Shown here in pieces: positions 24,619 through 33,255 of a DNA stretch of 34,591 bases. Origin of the DNA: an uncultured Bacteroidales bacterium (GTDB lineage: Bacteria; Bacteroidota; Bacteroidia; Bacteroidales; Bacteroidaceae); contig CACYGK010000019.1 in NCBI GenBank assembly GCA_902774005.1, positions 1-34,591 of the forward strand. The letters run 5' to 3'. The notes under the pieces are model-generated. The model searched no databases, had not been told where the DNA came from, and saw nothing but the letters and a program-made list of their open reading frames with translations. The position numbers and the translations under genes are program-made. The number at the start of each line of letters is the position of its first letter. Within the stretch, counting starts at the first letter, position 1.

Positions 24619-25602
24619 ATGGCTAACGGGAAGCAAAATAGTAGGATGGCATGGATACTTATTGCGTGTGTCTGTGTGTTTGGAGCATTTTATCTGGGTT
24701 CGATAGTGAAGAACTGTTCGAGGGTTGAGACTCCGAAGACGGAGAAGTGGGGTAGTAAGAATGCGGATGACAGTTATGTGACTGGAGGTACGGCTGAGGG
24801 TACGAAGTCGGTATCGGATGGTGATGCATACGTGCCGGAACGTCCTGAGCGGGAGGCTTCTTATGATGCAGAGGCTCCAAGTGAGGGCTTGTCGCAGACT
24901 GTATTTGAATCGCTTGAACAACCGGCTCCCATCAATAATCGTCCTGAGGCTATTTTCTGCAAGTCGGCATTCATCGTAAGTTTTAATATATCGACTTTGT
25001 GTCCGAATTATGTGGCATGGCATCTGACCGCTGCCAGAACGAAGGGTGATGTGAAGCGTTCGGACGAATATATTGAGGATATGGTTCTTGCAGAAGGCTC
25101 GCGTGTAATGCCTTCCGACTATTCAGGTTCGGGTTACGACAGAGGTCACATGTGTCCGGCAGGTGACAACAAGAACGACGAAAGGGCGATGACAGAGTCG
25201 TTCATGATGACGAATATTTGTCCGCAGGCCCACAAACTCAATTCGGACTGGTGGAATGACCTTGAGATAAAATGTCGCGAATGGGCAAACCGTAAGGGTG
25301 ACCTTTATATCGTGGCAGGACCTATATTCGATACTCCTTCGCCAAAGAAAATCGGAAGGAGGAAGAATGTCCGGATTTCTGTTCCCGACCGCTTTTTCAA
25401 GGTTATACTTATGATGGGTGACGACCCAAAGGCTATCGGATTCATCGTACCGAACCTCGACCTGAACGATGATCTCGCGAAGTATGCCGTTTCAGTAGAT
25501 AAGGTGGAACAGGTGACAGGATATGATTTCTATCCGAATCTGCCTGACGGAATGGAACGCCGACTGGAGCGGGAATGCAAGCCGGAAAAGTGGGGATTAT
25601 AA
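24619..25602 (+). CDS. Membrane-anchored DNA/RNA non-specific endonuclease (NUC1 family)
   Basis: A protein of 327 residues. The N-terminus has one hydrophobic segment (about 11-30, IACVCVFGAFYLGS), either a signal anchor or uncleaved signal, then a low-complexity linker (about 40-110), then the nuclease domain. The catalytic motif is SGYDRGHMCPAGDN with H177, followed by MTNICPQAHKLNSDWWNDLE, whose asparagine and glutamate bind magnesium. The domain is of the Serratia nuclease/EndoG type and cuts DNA and RNA without sequence preference. Outside the cytoplasm it could scavenge nucleic acids. No immunity partner is seen beside it, which speaks against a toxin role. Confidence 0.92.
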   Translation: MANGKQNSRMAWILIACVCVFGAFYLGSIVKNCSRVETPKTEKWGSKNADDSYVTGGTAEGTKSVSDGDAYVPERPEREASYDAEAPSEGLSQTVFESLEQPAPINNRPEAIFCKSAFIVSFNISTLCPNYVAWHLTAARTKGDVKRSDEYIEDMVLAEGSRVMPSDYSGSGYDRGHMCPAGDNKNDERAMTESFMMTNICPQAHKLNSDWWNDLEIKCREWANRKGDLYIVAGPIFDTPSPKKIGRRKNVRISVPDRFFKVILMMGDDPKAIGFIVPNLDLNDDLAKYAVSVDKVEQVTGYDFYPNLPDGMERRLERECKPEKWGL

Positions 25603-25716
25603 CATTGACCATTGCGGCTTTGCCGCGAATATCGGCTACACCTCAGCAATTCAAGCACGCTTGATTGCGTTCGGTTTGCACGATATTTGACCATTTACCA
25701 TTGACGGTAAAGGTCC
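25603..25716. other. Gap with short hairpin
   Basis: Holds CATTGAC/CATTGCG units at 25606 onward, a small hairpin GCGGC-TTT-GCCGC near 25613-25625, and the beginning of the 7-bp repeat array at 25692. No gene seen. Confidence 0.5.
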
Positions 25717-25733
25717 TTAACCCTTAACCCTTA
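25692..25733. repeat. 7-bp repeat array across the ABC-F stop codon
   Basis: CATTTAC, CATTGAC, GGTAAAG, GTCCTTA, ACCCTTA and ACCCTTA keep a strict 7-bp phase. On the minus strand the array encodes the last residues of the ABC-F protein (RVKG and the stop). Confidence 0.7.
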
Positions 25734-27711
25734 TTTCCTCTAACTCCATGCTGAGCATGGTCCATTTATCTTCTGCCTCTTCGAGCTGGTGTTTCAGTTC
25801 GAAGTATTTATTCAGAAGTTGGGAGTCGCGTGCCCCTTCGGGAGTAGCGAGTACGGTCTCAGCTTCCTTGAGTTCGTTTTCCAGTCGTGTCACCAATGCT
25901 TCGGCATCGGCTACTTCCTTTTCTGCTTTCTTCACCAGTCGGTTATGAGCCTTCATGTCGGCATAACTCTGGTTTGACTTTGGCTTTTCGGCGGGTTTGT
26001 CCGCAGTTTTGGTGGCTGGCTTTTCAGTCTTTTTATCGGCAGGTTTCGTTTCCGATGCCGACGGACTTCCACTGCTACTCATGGTCTGTCCCAGTTCGCT
26101 GAGACTCTCAATCTGTTTCTTCTGCAGGAAGTCGTAGATACCTCCGATATGTTCGCGTACCACACCCCCTCCGAATTCATATACACGTTCCACGAGTCCG
26201 TCGAGGAAATCGCGGTCGTGACTTACGATGATGGCTGTTCCGTCGAAATCGCGAATGGCTTGTTTCAGCACATCCTTCGACTGCATATCGAGGTGGTTGG
26301 TAGGTTCGTCGAGAATAAGCAGGTTTACCGGTTCGAGCAGCAGACGTATCATTGCCAGTCGGCTCCGTTCACCTCCACTCAGCACCTTCACATATTTGTC
26401 ACTGGCTTCGCCACCGAACATGAACGCACCCAGTATGTCGCGTATCTTCAGTCGGATATCGCCTCGTGCCACACGGTCTATCGTTTCGAAGACGGTCTGA
26501 TTACCATCGAGCAGCTGTGCCTGGTTCTGTGCAAAATAACCGATCTGTACGTTATGTCCTACCTTCAGTTCGCCTTCGAAAGGAATCTCTCCCATGATAC
26601 ACTTTACGAGAGTCGATTTGCCTTCCCCGTTATTTCCTACGAATGCCACCTTCTCTCCTCGTTTGATGGTGAGATTCACGTCGTGGAAAATCTGTCGTTT
26701 ATAGCTCTTTGCCACATCCTTGCAGATGACTGGATAGTCGCCTGAACGCAGACAGGGTGGGAACTTCAGATGCAGCTGAGAGGAGTCTATCTCGTCAATC
26801 TCGATGGGAACGATTTTCTCCAGTTGCTTGATTCTCGACTGTACCTGGTTTGACTTTGTAGGCTTATACCTAAACGTCTCAATAAAAGCTTTTATATCAG
26901 CTATCTCTTTCTGCTGATTCTCGTATGCACGGATTTGTGACTCACGTCGTTCGGCACGGAGTTTCACGTATTCGTCATACTTCACCTTATAGTCGTTGAT
27001 GCGATGACAACTTATCTCGATGGTACGGTTTGTAACGTTATTGATGAAAGCGCGGTCGTGACTTACGAGTACCACAGCATTGGCACGGTTCTGCAGGAAC
27101 TGTTCCAGCCACTGAATCGAACCGATGTCGAGATGGTTGGTAGGTTCGTCGAGTAGCAGTAGGTCGGGTTTCAGCATCAGCAGTTTTGCCAGTTCGATTC
27201 TCATTCGCCATCCACCCGAAAATTCCTTCGTGGGTCGGTTGAAGTCGCTATGCTGAAAACCTAGTCCCACGAGTGTGCGTTCCATCTCAGCCTGATAATT
27301 CTCACCACCAATCATCGTATAGCGGTCGTTCTCATGACTGAACTGCTCCACGAGCTGCATATACTCCTCACTCTCGTAGTCAGTACGTTCACTCAGTTGA
27401 CGGTTCAGCATGTCGAGGTGCTCCTTCAGCTGGGTTATATGTGTGAAAGCCGTCTCTGCCTCCTCAATTACTGTCCGTTCGTCGCTTAGTACCATCACTT
27501 GTGGCAGATAACCGATAGTGACGTCTTTCTGTCGTGCCACCTCACCGCTACTCGGTTGCTGCATCCCTGCAATTATCTTCAGCATCGTCGATTTTCCGGC
27601 ACCGTTCTTTCCCACCAGTGCGATGCGGTCTTTCGGATTGATTACGAAGTTCACATCGCTGAAAAGTGGCACTGCTCCAAATTCGACTTTCAGATTGTTA
27701 ATAGAAACCAT
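25717..27711 (-). CDS. ABC-F family ATP-binding protein (Uup/YheS-like)
   Basis: A protein of 664 residues with two nucleotide-binding domains and no membrane helices. Walker A copies are GKNGAGKST (about 34-42) and GNNGEGKST in the second half; signature loops are EFSGGWRMR and VLSGGERSR; both Walker B regions read LLDEPTNHLD or LILDEPTNHLD. The linker between domains (RAYENQQKEIADIKAFIETFRYKP-like) is the P-site tRNA interaction motif of ABC-F proteins, which act on ribosomes. The C-terminus has an alanine/lysine/proline-rich linker and a coiled coil (about 580-660), as in Uup-like members. It may rescue stalled ribosomes; antibiotic protection is possible but unproven. Confidence 0.93.
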   Translation of the reverse strand: MVSINNLKVEFGAVPLFSDVNFVINPKDRIALVGKNGAGKSTMLKIIAGMQQPSSGEVARQKDVTIGYLPQVMVLSDERTVIEEAETAFTHITQLKEHLDMLNRQLSERTDYESEEYMQLVEQFSHENDRYTMIGGENYQAEMERTLVGLGFQHSDFNRPTKEFSGGWRMRIELAKLLMLKPDLLLLDEPTNHLDIGSIQWLEQFLQNRANAVVLVSHDRAFINNVTNRTIEISCHRINDYKVKYDEYVKLRAERRESQIRAYENQQKEIADIKAFIETFRYKPTKSNQVQSRIKQLEKIVPIEIDEIDSSQLHLKFPPCLRSGDYPVICKDVAKSYKRQIFHDVNLTIKRGEKVAFVGNNGEGKSTLVKCIMGEIPFEGELKVGHNVQIGYFAQNQAQLLDGNQTVFETIDRVARGDIRLKIRDILGAFMFGGEASDKYVKVLSGGERSRLAMIRLLLEPVNLLILDEPTNHLDMQSKDVLKQAIRDFDGTAIIVSHDRDFLDGLVERVYEFGGGVVREHIGGIYDFLQKKQIESLSELGQTMSSSGSPSASETKPADKKTEKPATKTADKPAEKPKSNQSYADMKAHNRLVKKAEKEVADAEALVTRLENELKEAETVLATPEGARDSQLLNKYFELKHQLEEAEDKWTMLSMELEEIRVKG

Positions 27712-27728
27712 ACATTATAAATTTGATG

Positions 27729-27736
27729 CGAAGTTA
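27729..27736 (-). promoter_or_regulatory. Possible -7 box of the ABC-F gene
   Basis: Minus strand TAACTTCG followed by C, one mismatch to TAnnTTTG, 18 bases before the start codon. Confidence 0.4.
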
Positions 27737-27840
27737 CGAGAAATGAGTGAAAAAGTTAGTTAGAACATGTGAAAAAAGCAATAAATATTTGCAAGCAATC
27801 GTTTTTATCTATAAATTAGCGACGTTTTCATCCTGATACT

Positions 27841-28932
27841 ATGAACAAAAACTATTATTGCGTAATACTTGCAGGTGGAGTAGGGAAGCGAATCTGGCCG
27901 GTGAGCCGTCAGAATAAACCTAAGCAATTCATCGATTTGCTTGGCACAGGTGAAACTTTGTTGCAGTCCACATATAAGCGTTTCCTGAAATTCATCGCTC
28001 CTGAAAATATCATTGTAACAACCAATCTTGACTATGCCGGTCTGGTTCGTGAACAGTTGCCCGATTTGCCATCGGAAAACCTGATGCTTGAACCTATTCG
28101 CCGCAACACCGTGCCACCCGTCACGTGGGCTTCGGCAGAGATATCGCGTCGCAATCCCGATGCAGTCATGGTGGTAACCCCGAGCGACCAGAACATCACC
28201 GACAATGCTGATGGCAGTTTTGCCGAAGAGATAGAGCAGGGACTCGACTATGCCCAGCGTCAGCAGCGTCTGCTTACGGTCGGAGTCAATCCGTCGCGTG
28301 CCGAGACAGCCTACGGTTATATCCAGATGTCAATGAAGATGTCACCCAACATATTCAAGGTGCAGACCTTTACTGAAAAACCTCAGGAGGAGTTTGCCAA
28401 GATATTCTATGAGAGTGGCGAATTCCTTTGGAATACAGGTCTTTTCATCTGGTCGCCGAAAGCCTTCCTCAGAGCGTTGAACGACGTTTCGGGCGACTAT
28501 TCGGCAATGATTAAGGACGTGCAGGTACGCTATTCCAGTGGACAGAATGCCGACGAAGTGGTTTCCGAACTCTACTCAAAGCTCCCTAATATGACACTTG
28601 AGCAGACCATACTCGAGAGGGTGGAGAATGCCGACGTCATGCTCTGTCATTTCGGATGGGCAGACCTTGGTACGTGGGACAGCGTATATATCAACACACC
28701 GAAGTCGTCAACCGGCAATGCATTGGTCAACAACTCCAAAGCCGTTCTCTACGACTGCAACGACTGTCTCGTCCGTCTGCCCGAAGGACATGTGGCAGTA
28801 CTGCAAGGCTTGTCCGACTATGTCGTGGTTGAAGAAGGTAACGTCATCCTTGTATGCAAGAAAGACGATCAGGGAGTCATACGCAACTTCGTCAACAGCG
28901 CACAACTCGACCTCGGTTCTGAATTCGTATAA
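27841..28932 (+). CDS. manC: Mannose-1-phosphate guanylyltransferase
   Basis: A protein of 363 residues. The nucleotide-binding loop GGVGKRIWPVSRQNKPKQF (12-30), the MVVTPSDQNI segment, TFTEKP and FLWNTGLFIW are the hallmarks of GDP-mannose pyrophosphorylases. It makes GDP-mannose from mannose-1-phosphate and GTP, feeding polysaccharide and fucose synthesis. The length fits single-domain enzymes, so the isomerase domain found in long bifunctional ManC proteins is absent. The gene stands alone; neighbours are on the other strand. Together with rfbA it points to surface glycan synthesis, but the two are 21 kb apart. Confidence 0.92.
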   Translation: MNKNYYCVILAGGVGKRIWPVSRQNKPKQFIDLLGTGETLLQSTYKRFLKFIAPENIIVTTNLDYAGLVREQLPDLPSENLMLEPIRRNTVPPVTWASAEISRRNPDAVMVVTPSDQNITDNADGSFAEEIEQGLDYAQRQQRLLTVGVNPSRAETAYGYIQMSMKMSPNIFKVQTFTEKPQEEFAKIFYESGEFLWNTGLFIWSPKAFLRALNDVSGDYSAMIKDVQVRYSSGQNADEVVSELYSKLPNMTLEQTILERVENADVMLCHFGWADLGTWDSVYINTPKSSTGNALVNNSKAVLYDCNDCLVRLPEGHVAVLQGLSDYVVVEEGNVILVCKKDDQGVIRNFVNSAQLDLGSEFV

Positions 28933-28944
28933 TGTCTTTCTGGA

Positions 28945-30102
28945 CTACAGAAGCTTTCTGAGATTGTCCTCCAATGTTCCTTTCATGAAGTCGGAACGCA
29001 GGACAATCTCATTTTCTTTGTTTATAAGGAAAAACGTGGGTACGTTGCTCACGGCATAGGCAGCGGTAGCAACACCGTTCGTCTCGTGTACCGATATCCA
29101 AGGCAGGTATTCCACAGACGACTTCCAGAAATGTATGTCATCATCTAATGATATCTGGTAAATCTCAAATCCCTTGGCGGCATACTTCTCATACAGACTT
29201 CTCAGCAGTCGTGTCCTCTCAGCCGAATCCGGAGCACCGAACATAGTGAAGTCGAGCAGTACCACCTTGCCTTTCAAAGCTTTGAGCGACCTCATCTTAT
29301 TACTGATATCCGGTAGTTCCACCTCGATGATTCCAGTCTCCTCGACACCCTTTCCGCTGATGTCGCTGATGGTTGGTGTTTGTTTCTCAGCCGTATTGTT
29401 CAGACCCTTTATCGCAGCATTGCACAGTTGTTCCGTACGCTGGGCATCGGGGTAGTAACAGTCCCATCCAGTTGCCACAGCAGCATAGGTCTTCACGTCG
29501 TCGCGGTCGGTTAGCGGGTTGAATACAAACCATGTGCCTTGAAGGTCAGTTATAGACTGACAAACAGCATAATAAGCACTTGCACTTGAAGCGTCGCTGA
29601 ATATATACTGTTCCTTCATCTTTTCCTTGTAATCCTTCAGCAATACATTGATGCTGTCCACGATATCACCCGGAAACATATCCTTGTTTTTCTCCAGCTC
29701 CATAATCTCATTCTGCAGTTTCAGTTGCAGGGCGTAAATCTCACGGATGCGCTTCGAACTCTCATTTCCCTCCACCTTATAGTCGGTTGTGAAATGGGGC
29801 AGGGTAGCGTCAATCTTCACACATTCCGTACTGTCAATCGAGAAAGGTATCCGTTGCTGACCTACTCTCAGGGCAAAAAACTCAGGACAGTCCGTCGGAG
29901 CTTCTACGGCAAAACGGTACTCGCCCCCTTCCTTCAGTCGTAGCGAATCCAGCACCTTCACATCCTCCAGAGTCGATGCCTCTATATAGAGCATCGAGTC
30001 CTTCGCATTCTCTACCGTTCCACTTACATTATACGTTTTCTTGTCCGTGCAGGCACAAAATATAGTGCTGAGAGCTATAAAAAATGTTATTTTATTCATC
30101 AT
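28945..30102 (-). CDS. TlpA-like lipoprotein with DUF4369-type N-terminus, CxxC lost
   Basis: A protein of 385 residues. The signal ends in FCAC, a lipobox. The N-terminal half (about 25-130) starts YNVSGTVENAKDSMLYIE, typical of DUF4369; a helical middle follows, then a thioredoxin fold from about residue 255. Where the redox WCxxC should stand, the protein reads TMFGAPDSAER (around residues 285-292), so both cysteines are missing. The cis-proline segment VSNVPTFFLI is kept. The protein keeps the fold but cannot do standard disulfide exchange. It may bind rather than reduce a partner. Confidence 0.85.
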   Translation of the reverse strand: MMNKITFFIALSTIFCACTDKKTYNVSGTVENAKDSMLYIEASTLEDVKVLDSLRLKEGGEYRFAVEAPTDCPEFFALRVGQQRIPFSIDSTECVKIDATLPHFTTDYKVEGNESSKRIREIYALQLKLQNEIMELEKNKDMFPGDIVDSINVLLKDYKEKMKEQYIFSDASSASAYYAVCQSITDLQGTWFVFNPLTDRDDVKTYAAVATGWDCYYPDAQRTEQLCNAAIKGLNNTAEKQTPTISDISGKGVEETGIIEVELPDISNKMRSLKALKGKVVLLDFTMFGAPDSAERTRLLRSLYEKYAAKGFEIYQISLDDDIHFWKSSVEYLPWISVHETNGVATAAYAVSNVPTFFLINKENEIVLRSDFMKGTLEDNLRKLL

Positions 30103-30119
30103 TGTGTTTTATTTTGGCG

Positions 30120-30127
30120 CAAAATTA
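30120..30127 (-). promoter_or_regulatory. -7 box of the TlpA-like lipoprotein gene
   Basis: Minus strand TAATTTTG, a full match to TAnnTTTG, 18 bases before the start codon; -33 box not clear. Confidence 0.45.
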
Positions 30128-30149
30128 GCAAGAATTCGTGTAATTTCGG

Positions 30150-30157
30150 TAACTTTG
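30150..30157 (+). promoter_or_regulatory. -7 box of pnp
   Basis: TAACTTTG followed by C, a full match to TAnnTTTG, giving a leader of about 53 bases before the ATG at 30217. Confidence 0.5.
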
Positions 30158-30216
30158 CACGATTTTTCGTGCCTTCTGCACGATATTAGATGTTATTATA
30201 CCAATAAATTTTTAAG

Positions 30217-32286
30217 ATGAACGTAATTAAGAAGACAGTCTCATTGCCTGACGGACGTGAAATCAGCATTGAGACAGGAAGGCTGGCAAAGCAAGCGGAT
30301 GGTGCAGTAATGCTCCGCATGGGCAATACTATGCTCCTCGCCACTGTTTGTGCAGCAAAAGATGCAGTACCAGGAACAGATTTTATGCCACTCCAGGTAG
30401 AGTATCGTGAGAAGTATGCGGCTAACGGCCGTTTTCCTGGAGGTTTTACAAAGCGTGAAGGCAAGGCAAGTGACGAAGAGATTCTGACATGCCGCCTCGT
30501 CGACCGTGCCCTCCGCCCTCTGTTTCCATCCAACTATCATGCAGAGGTATATGTTAACGTAATGCTCTTCTCTGCCGACGGAGTTGACATGCCCGATGCT
30601 CTGGCAGGATTTGCAGCAAGTGCAGCACTCGCAGTTTCTGACATTCCTTTCGAAGGACCTATCTCAGAAGTGCGCGTAGCACGTATCGACGGACAGTTCG
30701 TCATCAACCCTACATTCGAGCAGCTCAAGCAGGCCGACATGGATCTTATGGTAGGTGCTACCGAAGAGAATATCATGATGGTAGAAGGTGAGATGAAGGA
30801 AGTGAGCGAACAGGATCTCCTTGAGGCACTCAAGGCAGCTCATGCAGCCATCAAGCCACAGTGCCAGTTGCAGAAAGAGATGATGAAGGAACTCGGCAAG
30901 GACGTAAAACGTGAATACTGTCACGAAGTAAATGACGACGAACTGAAGGCTGACCTCACAGCTAAATGCTATCAGCCGGCATACGACGTAACAAAGCAGG
31001 CTCTCGAAAAGCACGAACGTGCAGAGGCATTCGAGAAGATTCGCGAAGACTATAAGGAAGCATACGCAGCAGCACATACCGACCTCACAGAGGACGAGCT
31101 CGCTGAGAAATATGCACTCGTTGACCGCTACTACCACGATGTAGAGCGTGACGCAATGCGTCGTTGCATCCTCGACGAGGGTATCCGTCTCGATGGTCGT
31201 AAGACTACCGACATCCGTCCTATCTGGTGCGAGGTTGAACCACTGCCCGGACCTCACGGCTCGGCTATTTTCACTCGTGGTGAGACTCAGGCTCTCGCTA
31301 CAGCTACACTGGGTACCAAGCTCGACGAGAAACTCGTTGACGGTGCTCTCGAACGCTACTACATGAAGTTCCTCCTCCACTATAACTTCCCACCATTCTC
31401 AACTGGTGAGGCAAAGGCTCAGCGTGGTGTAGGTCGTCGCGAAATCGGTCACGGACACCTCGCTTGGCGTGGTATCAAGGGACAGATTCCTGAGGATTAT
31501 CCTTACACTATCCGTGTCGTAAGCGACATCCTCGAATCTAATGGTTCTTCTTCAATGGCTACTACTTGTGCCGGAACACTTGCACTTATGGATGCCGGTG
31601 TGCCAATCAAGAATCCTGTAGCAGGTATCGCAATGGGTCTTATCAAGAACCCGGGCGAGGAGAAGTACGCTATCCTCAGCGATATCCTTGGTGACGAGGA
31701 CCACCTCGGCGATATGGACTTCAAGACTACAGGTACTAAGAACGGTCTTACTGCTACTCAGATGGATATCAAGTGCGACGGACTCTCATACGAAATCCTT
31801 GAGAAAGCACTTATGCAGGCAAAGGCTGGTCGCGAACATATCATGGGCGAGATGATGAAGACCATCTCCGAACCACGTCCCGAACTCAAACCACATGTTC
31901 CACGCATCGAACAGATCATCATTCCGAAGGAATACATCGGTGCTGTCATCGGTCCGGGTGGAAAGATTATCCAGCAGATTCAGGAAGACACTCAGACCGT
32001 CATCACTATCGATGAGGAAGACGGCGTAGGCAAGGTACAGGTTTCTGCTCCTGGTCGCGATGCCATCGAGGCAGCACTTGCTAAGATCAAGGCTATCGTT
32101 GCCGTTCCTGAAGTAGGTGAGGTTTACAAGGCTAAGGTGCGCAGCATCATGCCTTACGGCTGCTTCGTTGAGTTCCTCCCTGGCAGGGAAGGTCTGCTCC
32201 ACATCAGCGAAATCGACTGGCGTCGTCTCGAGACAGTTGAAGAGGCTGGATGGAAATCGATCAGAAGACAGGTAAGTTCAAACTGA
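30217..32286 (+). CDS. pnp: Polyribonucleotide nucleotidyltransferase, frame broken in S1 domain
   Basis: The frame gives 689 residues: first RNase PH domain (about 10-230), helical domain, second RNase PH domain (about 325-545) with [27 protein letters not shown] segments, KH domain (about 565-625) with GPGG, and the beginning of an S1 domain ([20 protein letters not shown]). PNPase degrades RNA from the 3' end using phosphate. After EEAG (about 678) the frame changes and ends after [11 protein letters not shown]. The remaining S1 strand and basic tail continue in another frame from 32250. Comparison with the usual EEAG-LKEGD...[11 protein letters not shown] order suggests about 34 bases are missing. 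Either a real mutation or an assembly error. Confidence 0.93.
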   Translation: MNVIKKTVSLPDGREISIETGRLAKQADGAVMLRMGNTMLLATVCAAKDAVPGTDFMPLQVEYREKYAANGRFPGGFTKREGKASDEEILTCRLVDRALRPLFPSNYHAEVYVNVMLFSADGVDMPDALAGFAASAALAVSDIPFEGPISEVRVARIDGQFVINPTFEQLKQADMDLMVGATEENIMMVEGEMKEVSEQDLLEALKAAHAAIKPQCQLQKEMMKELGKDVKREYCHEVNDDELKADLTAKCYQPAYDVTKQALEKHERAEAFEKIREDYKEAYAAAHTDLTEDELAEKYALVDRYYHDVERDAMRRCILDEGIRLDGRKTTDIRPIWCEVEPLPGPHGSAIFTRGETQALATATLGTKLDEKLVDGALERYYMKFLLHYNFPPFSTGEAKAQRGVGRREIGHGHLAWRGIKGQIPEDYPYTIRVVSDILESNGSSSMATTCAGTLALMDAGVPIKNPVAGIAMGLIKNPGEEKYAILSDILGDEDHLGDMDFKTTGTKNGLTATQMDIKCDGLSYEILEKALMQAKAGREHIMGEMMKTISEPRPELKPHVPRIEQIIIPKEYIGAVIGPGGKIIQQIQEDTQTVITIDEEDGVGKVQVSAPGRDAIEAALAKIKAIVAVPEVGEVYKAKVRSIMPYGCFVEFLPGREGLLHISEIDWRRLETVEEAGWKSIRRQVSSN

Positions 32287-32483
32287 GCCACCGTGTTCTT
32301 ATCGAAAAACCTGAAGGCTATCAGGAACGTCCACAGCGTGAACGTCGCGAACGTCCACAGCGCGAACGCGGTCCACGTCGCGAAGGTGGAAACAACAACC
32401 ACCGTCGTCACGAGGCTCCAGCCGCTCCTGAGTCAAACGAAGGCGGTGAGGTTCTCAGCGCACTCGACGACCTCCTGAAGTAA
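32250..32483 (+). pseudogene. pnp: Out-of-frame C-terminal remnant of pnp
   Basis: The frame from 32250 encodes [16 protein letters not shown], the last S1 strand of PNPase, then the arginine/glutamate-rich tail (PQRERRERPQRERGPRRE) and a final LDDLLK. It is in a different frame from the main pnp coding region and has no start of its own other than an internal ATG at 32250. The tail has no stop codons or other damage, so the break is recent or artificial. Confidence 0.8.
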
Positions 32484-32502
32484 TTACATATTTATATATA
32501 AT

Positions 32503-32535
32503 GTGAGCCAGCGCTATACTGGCTCACTTTGTTTT
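32503..32535 (+). terminator. Intrinsic terminator after pnp
   Basis: GTGAGCCAG (32503-32511) and CTGGCTCAC (32519-32527) form a perfect 9-bp stem with a 7-base loop, followed by TTTGTTTTCTT. It lies directly before the queC ATG. Confidence 0.8.
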
Positions 32536-32538
32536 CTT

Positions 32539-33195
32539 ATGAAAGACTCGGCACTTATCCTTTCCGGCGGCATGGACTCCGTTACCATGCTCTACGAGTA
32601 CGCTTCCGACATCGCACTCGCCATCTCCTTCGACTATGGTTCCAACCATAACGCACGTGAGATTCCGTTGGCACGTCTCCATTGTGAACGCCTCGCCATC
32701 CGTCATATCGTCATTCCACTCTCCTTCATGCCGCGCTACTTCCGTTCGTCGCTGCTCGAAGGAGCCGACGCCATACCCGAAGGAGAATACTCAGCAGACA
32801 ATATGTCAAGTACGGTAGTTCCCTTCCGCAATGGCATCATGCTTTCCATAGCCTGTGGCATAGCTGAAAGTCACGGACTCCGTCGCGTCATGATAGCCAA
32901 CCACGGAGGAGACCATAACATATATCCGGACTGTCGTCCCGACTTCATTCGCGACATGTCAGCAGCTATGAGCAATGGTACCGACACCCACGTCACCGTC
33001 TGGGCACCTTATACCAACATCACCAAAGCAGATATCGCTAGTCGTGGTAAGAGTCTCGGCATCGACTACTCCCAGACATGGTCGTGCTACAAGGGTGGGG
33101 CAGTCCATTGCGGACGCTGTGCTACCTGTCTCGAACGGCGCGAAGCCTTTCGCCTTGCCGGCATAGATGATAAAACAGAATACGAGAGCAATTAG
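32539..33195 (+). CDS. queC: 7-cyano-7-deazaguanine synthase
   Basis: A protein of 218 residues. The PP-loop SGGMDS (9-14) binds ATP, and the zinc site is C183 with C191, C194 and C197 (HCGRCATCLERREAF). QueC converts 7-carboxy-7-deazaguanine to preQ0 on the route to queuosine in tRNA. The other queuosine genes (queD, queE, queF) are not in the window. The frame is open upstream to 32503 but that part is the pnp terminator hairpin, so ATG 32539 is chosen; translation then starts just after the hairpin. The stop codon lies in the loop of its own terminator. Confidence 0.95.
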   Translation: MKDSALILSGGMDSVTMLYEYASDIALAISFDYGSNHNAREIPLARLHCERLAIRHIVIPLSFMPRYFRSSLLEGADAIPEGEYSADNMSSTVVPFRNGIMLSIACGIAESHGLRRVMIANHGGDHNIYPDCRPDFIRDMSAAMSNGTDTHVTVWAPYTNITKADIASRGKSLGIDYSQTWSCYKGGAVHCGRCATCLERREAFRLAGIDDKTEYESN

Positions 33196-33209
33196 CTCTC
33201 GTATTTCTT
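33179..33209 (+). terminator. Terminator overlapping the queC stop codon
   Basis: AATACGAGAGC (33179-33189) and GCTCTCGTATT (33195-33205) form an 11-bp stem around AATTA, followed by TCTTT. The stop TAG (33193-33195) is inside the loop edge. Confidence 0.75.
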
Positions 33210-33226
33210 TATCAGGCACCTAACCT

Positions 33227-33242
33227 CCCCCTAAACAGGGGG
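33227..33242. repeat. Short G/C hairpin, related to the one at 4989-5003
   Basis: CCCCCT, loop AAAC, AGGGGG. Read on the minus strand it is CCCCCTGTTTAGGGGG, close to CCCCTGTTTCAGGGG at 4989-5003, so it may be a dispersed hairpin; it could also stop transcription from the minus-strand gene. Confidence 0.5.
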
Positions 33243-33255
33243 AATGAGGGGTCTT

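Noticed and set aside
24619..25602. Toxin-type role for the NUC1 nuclease
   Set aside because: No immunity gene, secretion-system adaptor domain or polymorphic toxin N-terminus is present; it looks like an ordinary envelope nuclease.
32503..32538. Earlier start for queC
   Set aside because: The region is the pnp terminator hairpin, and family proteins begin a few residues before SGGMDS, matching ATG 32539.
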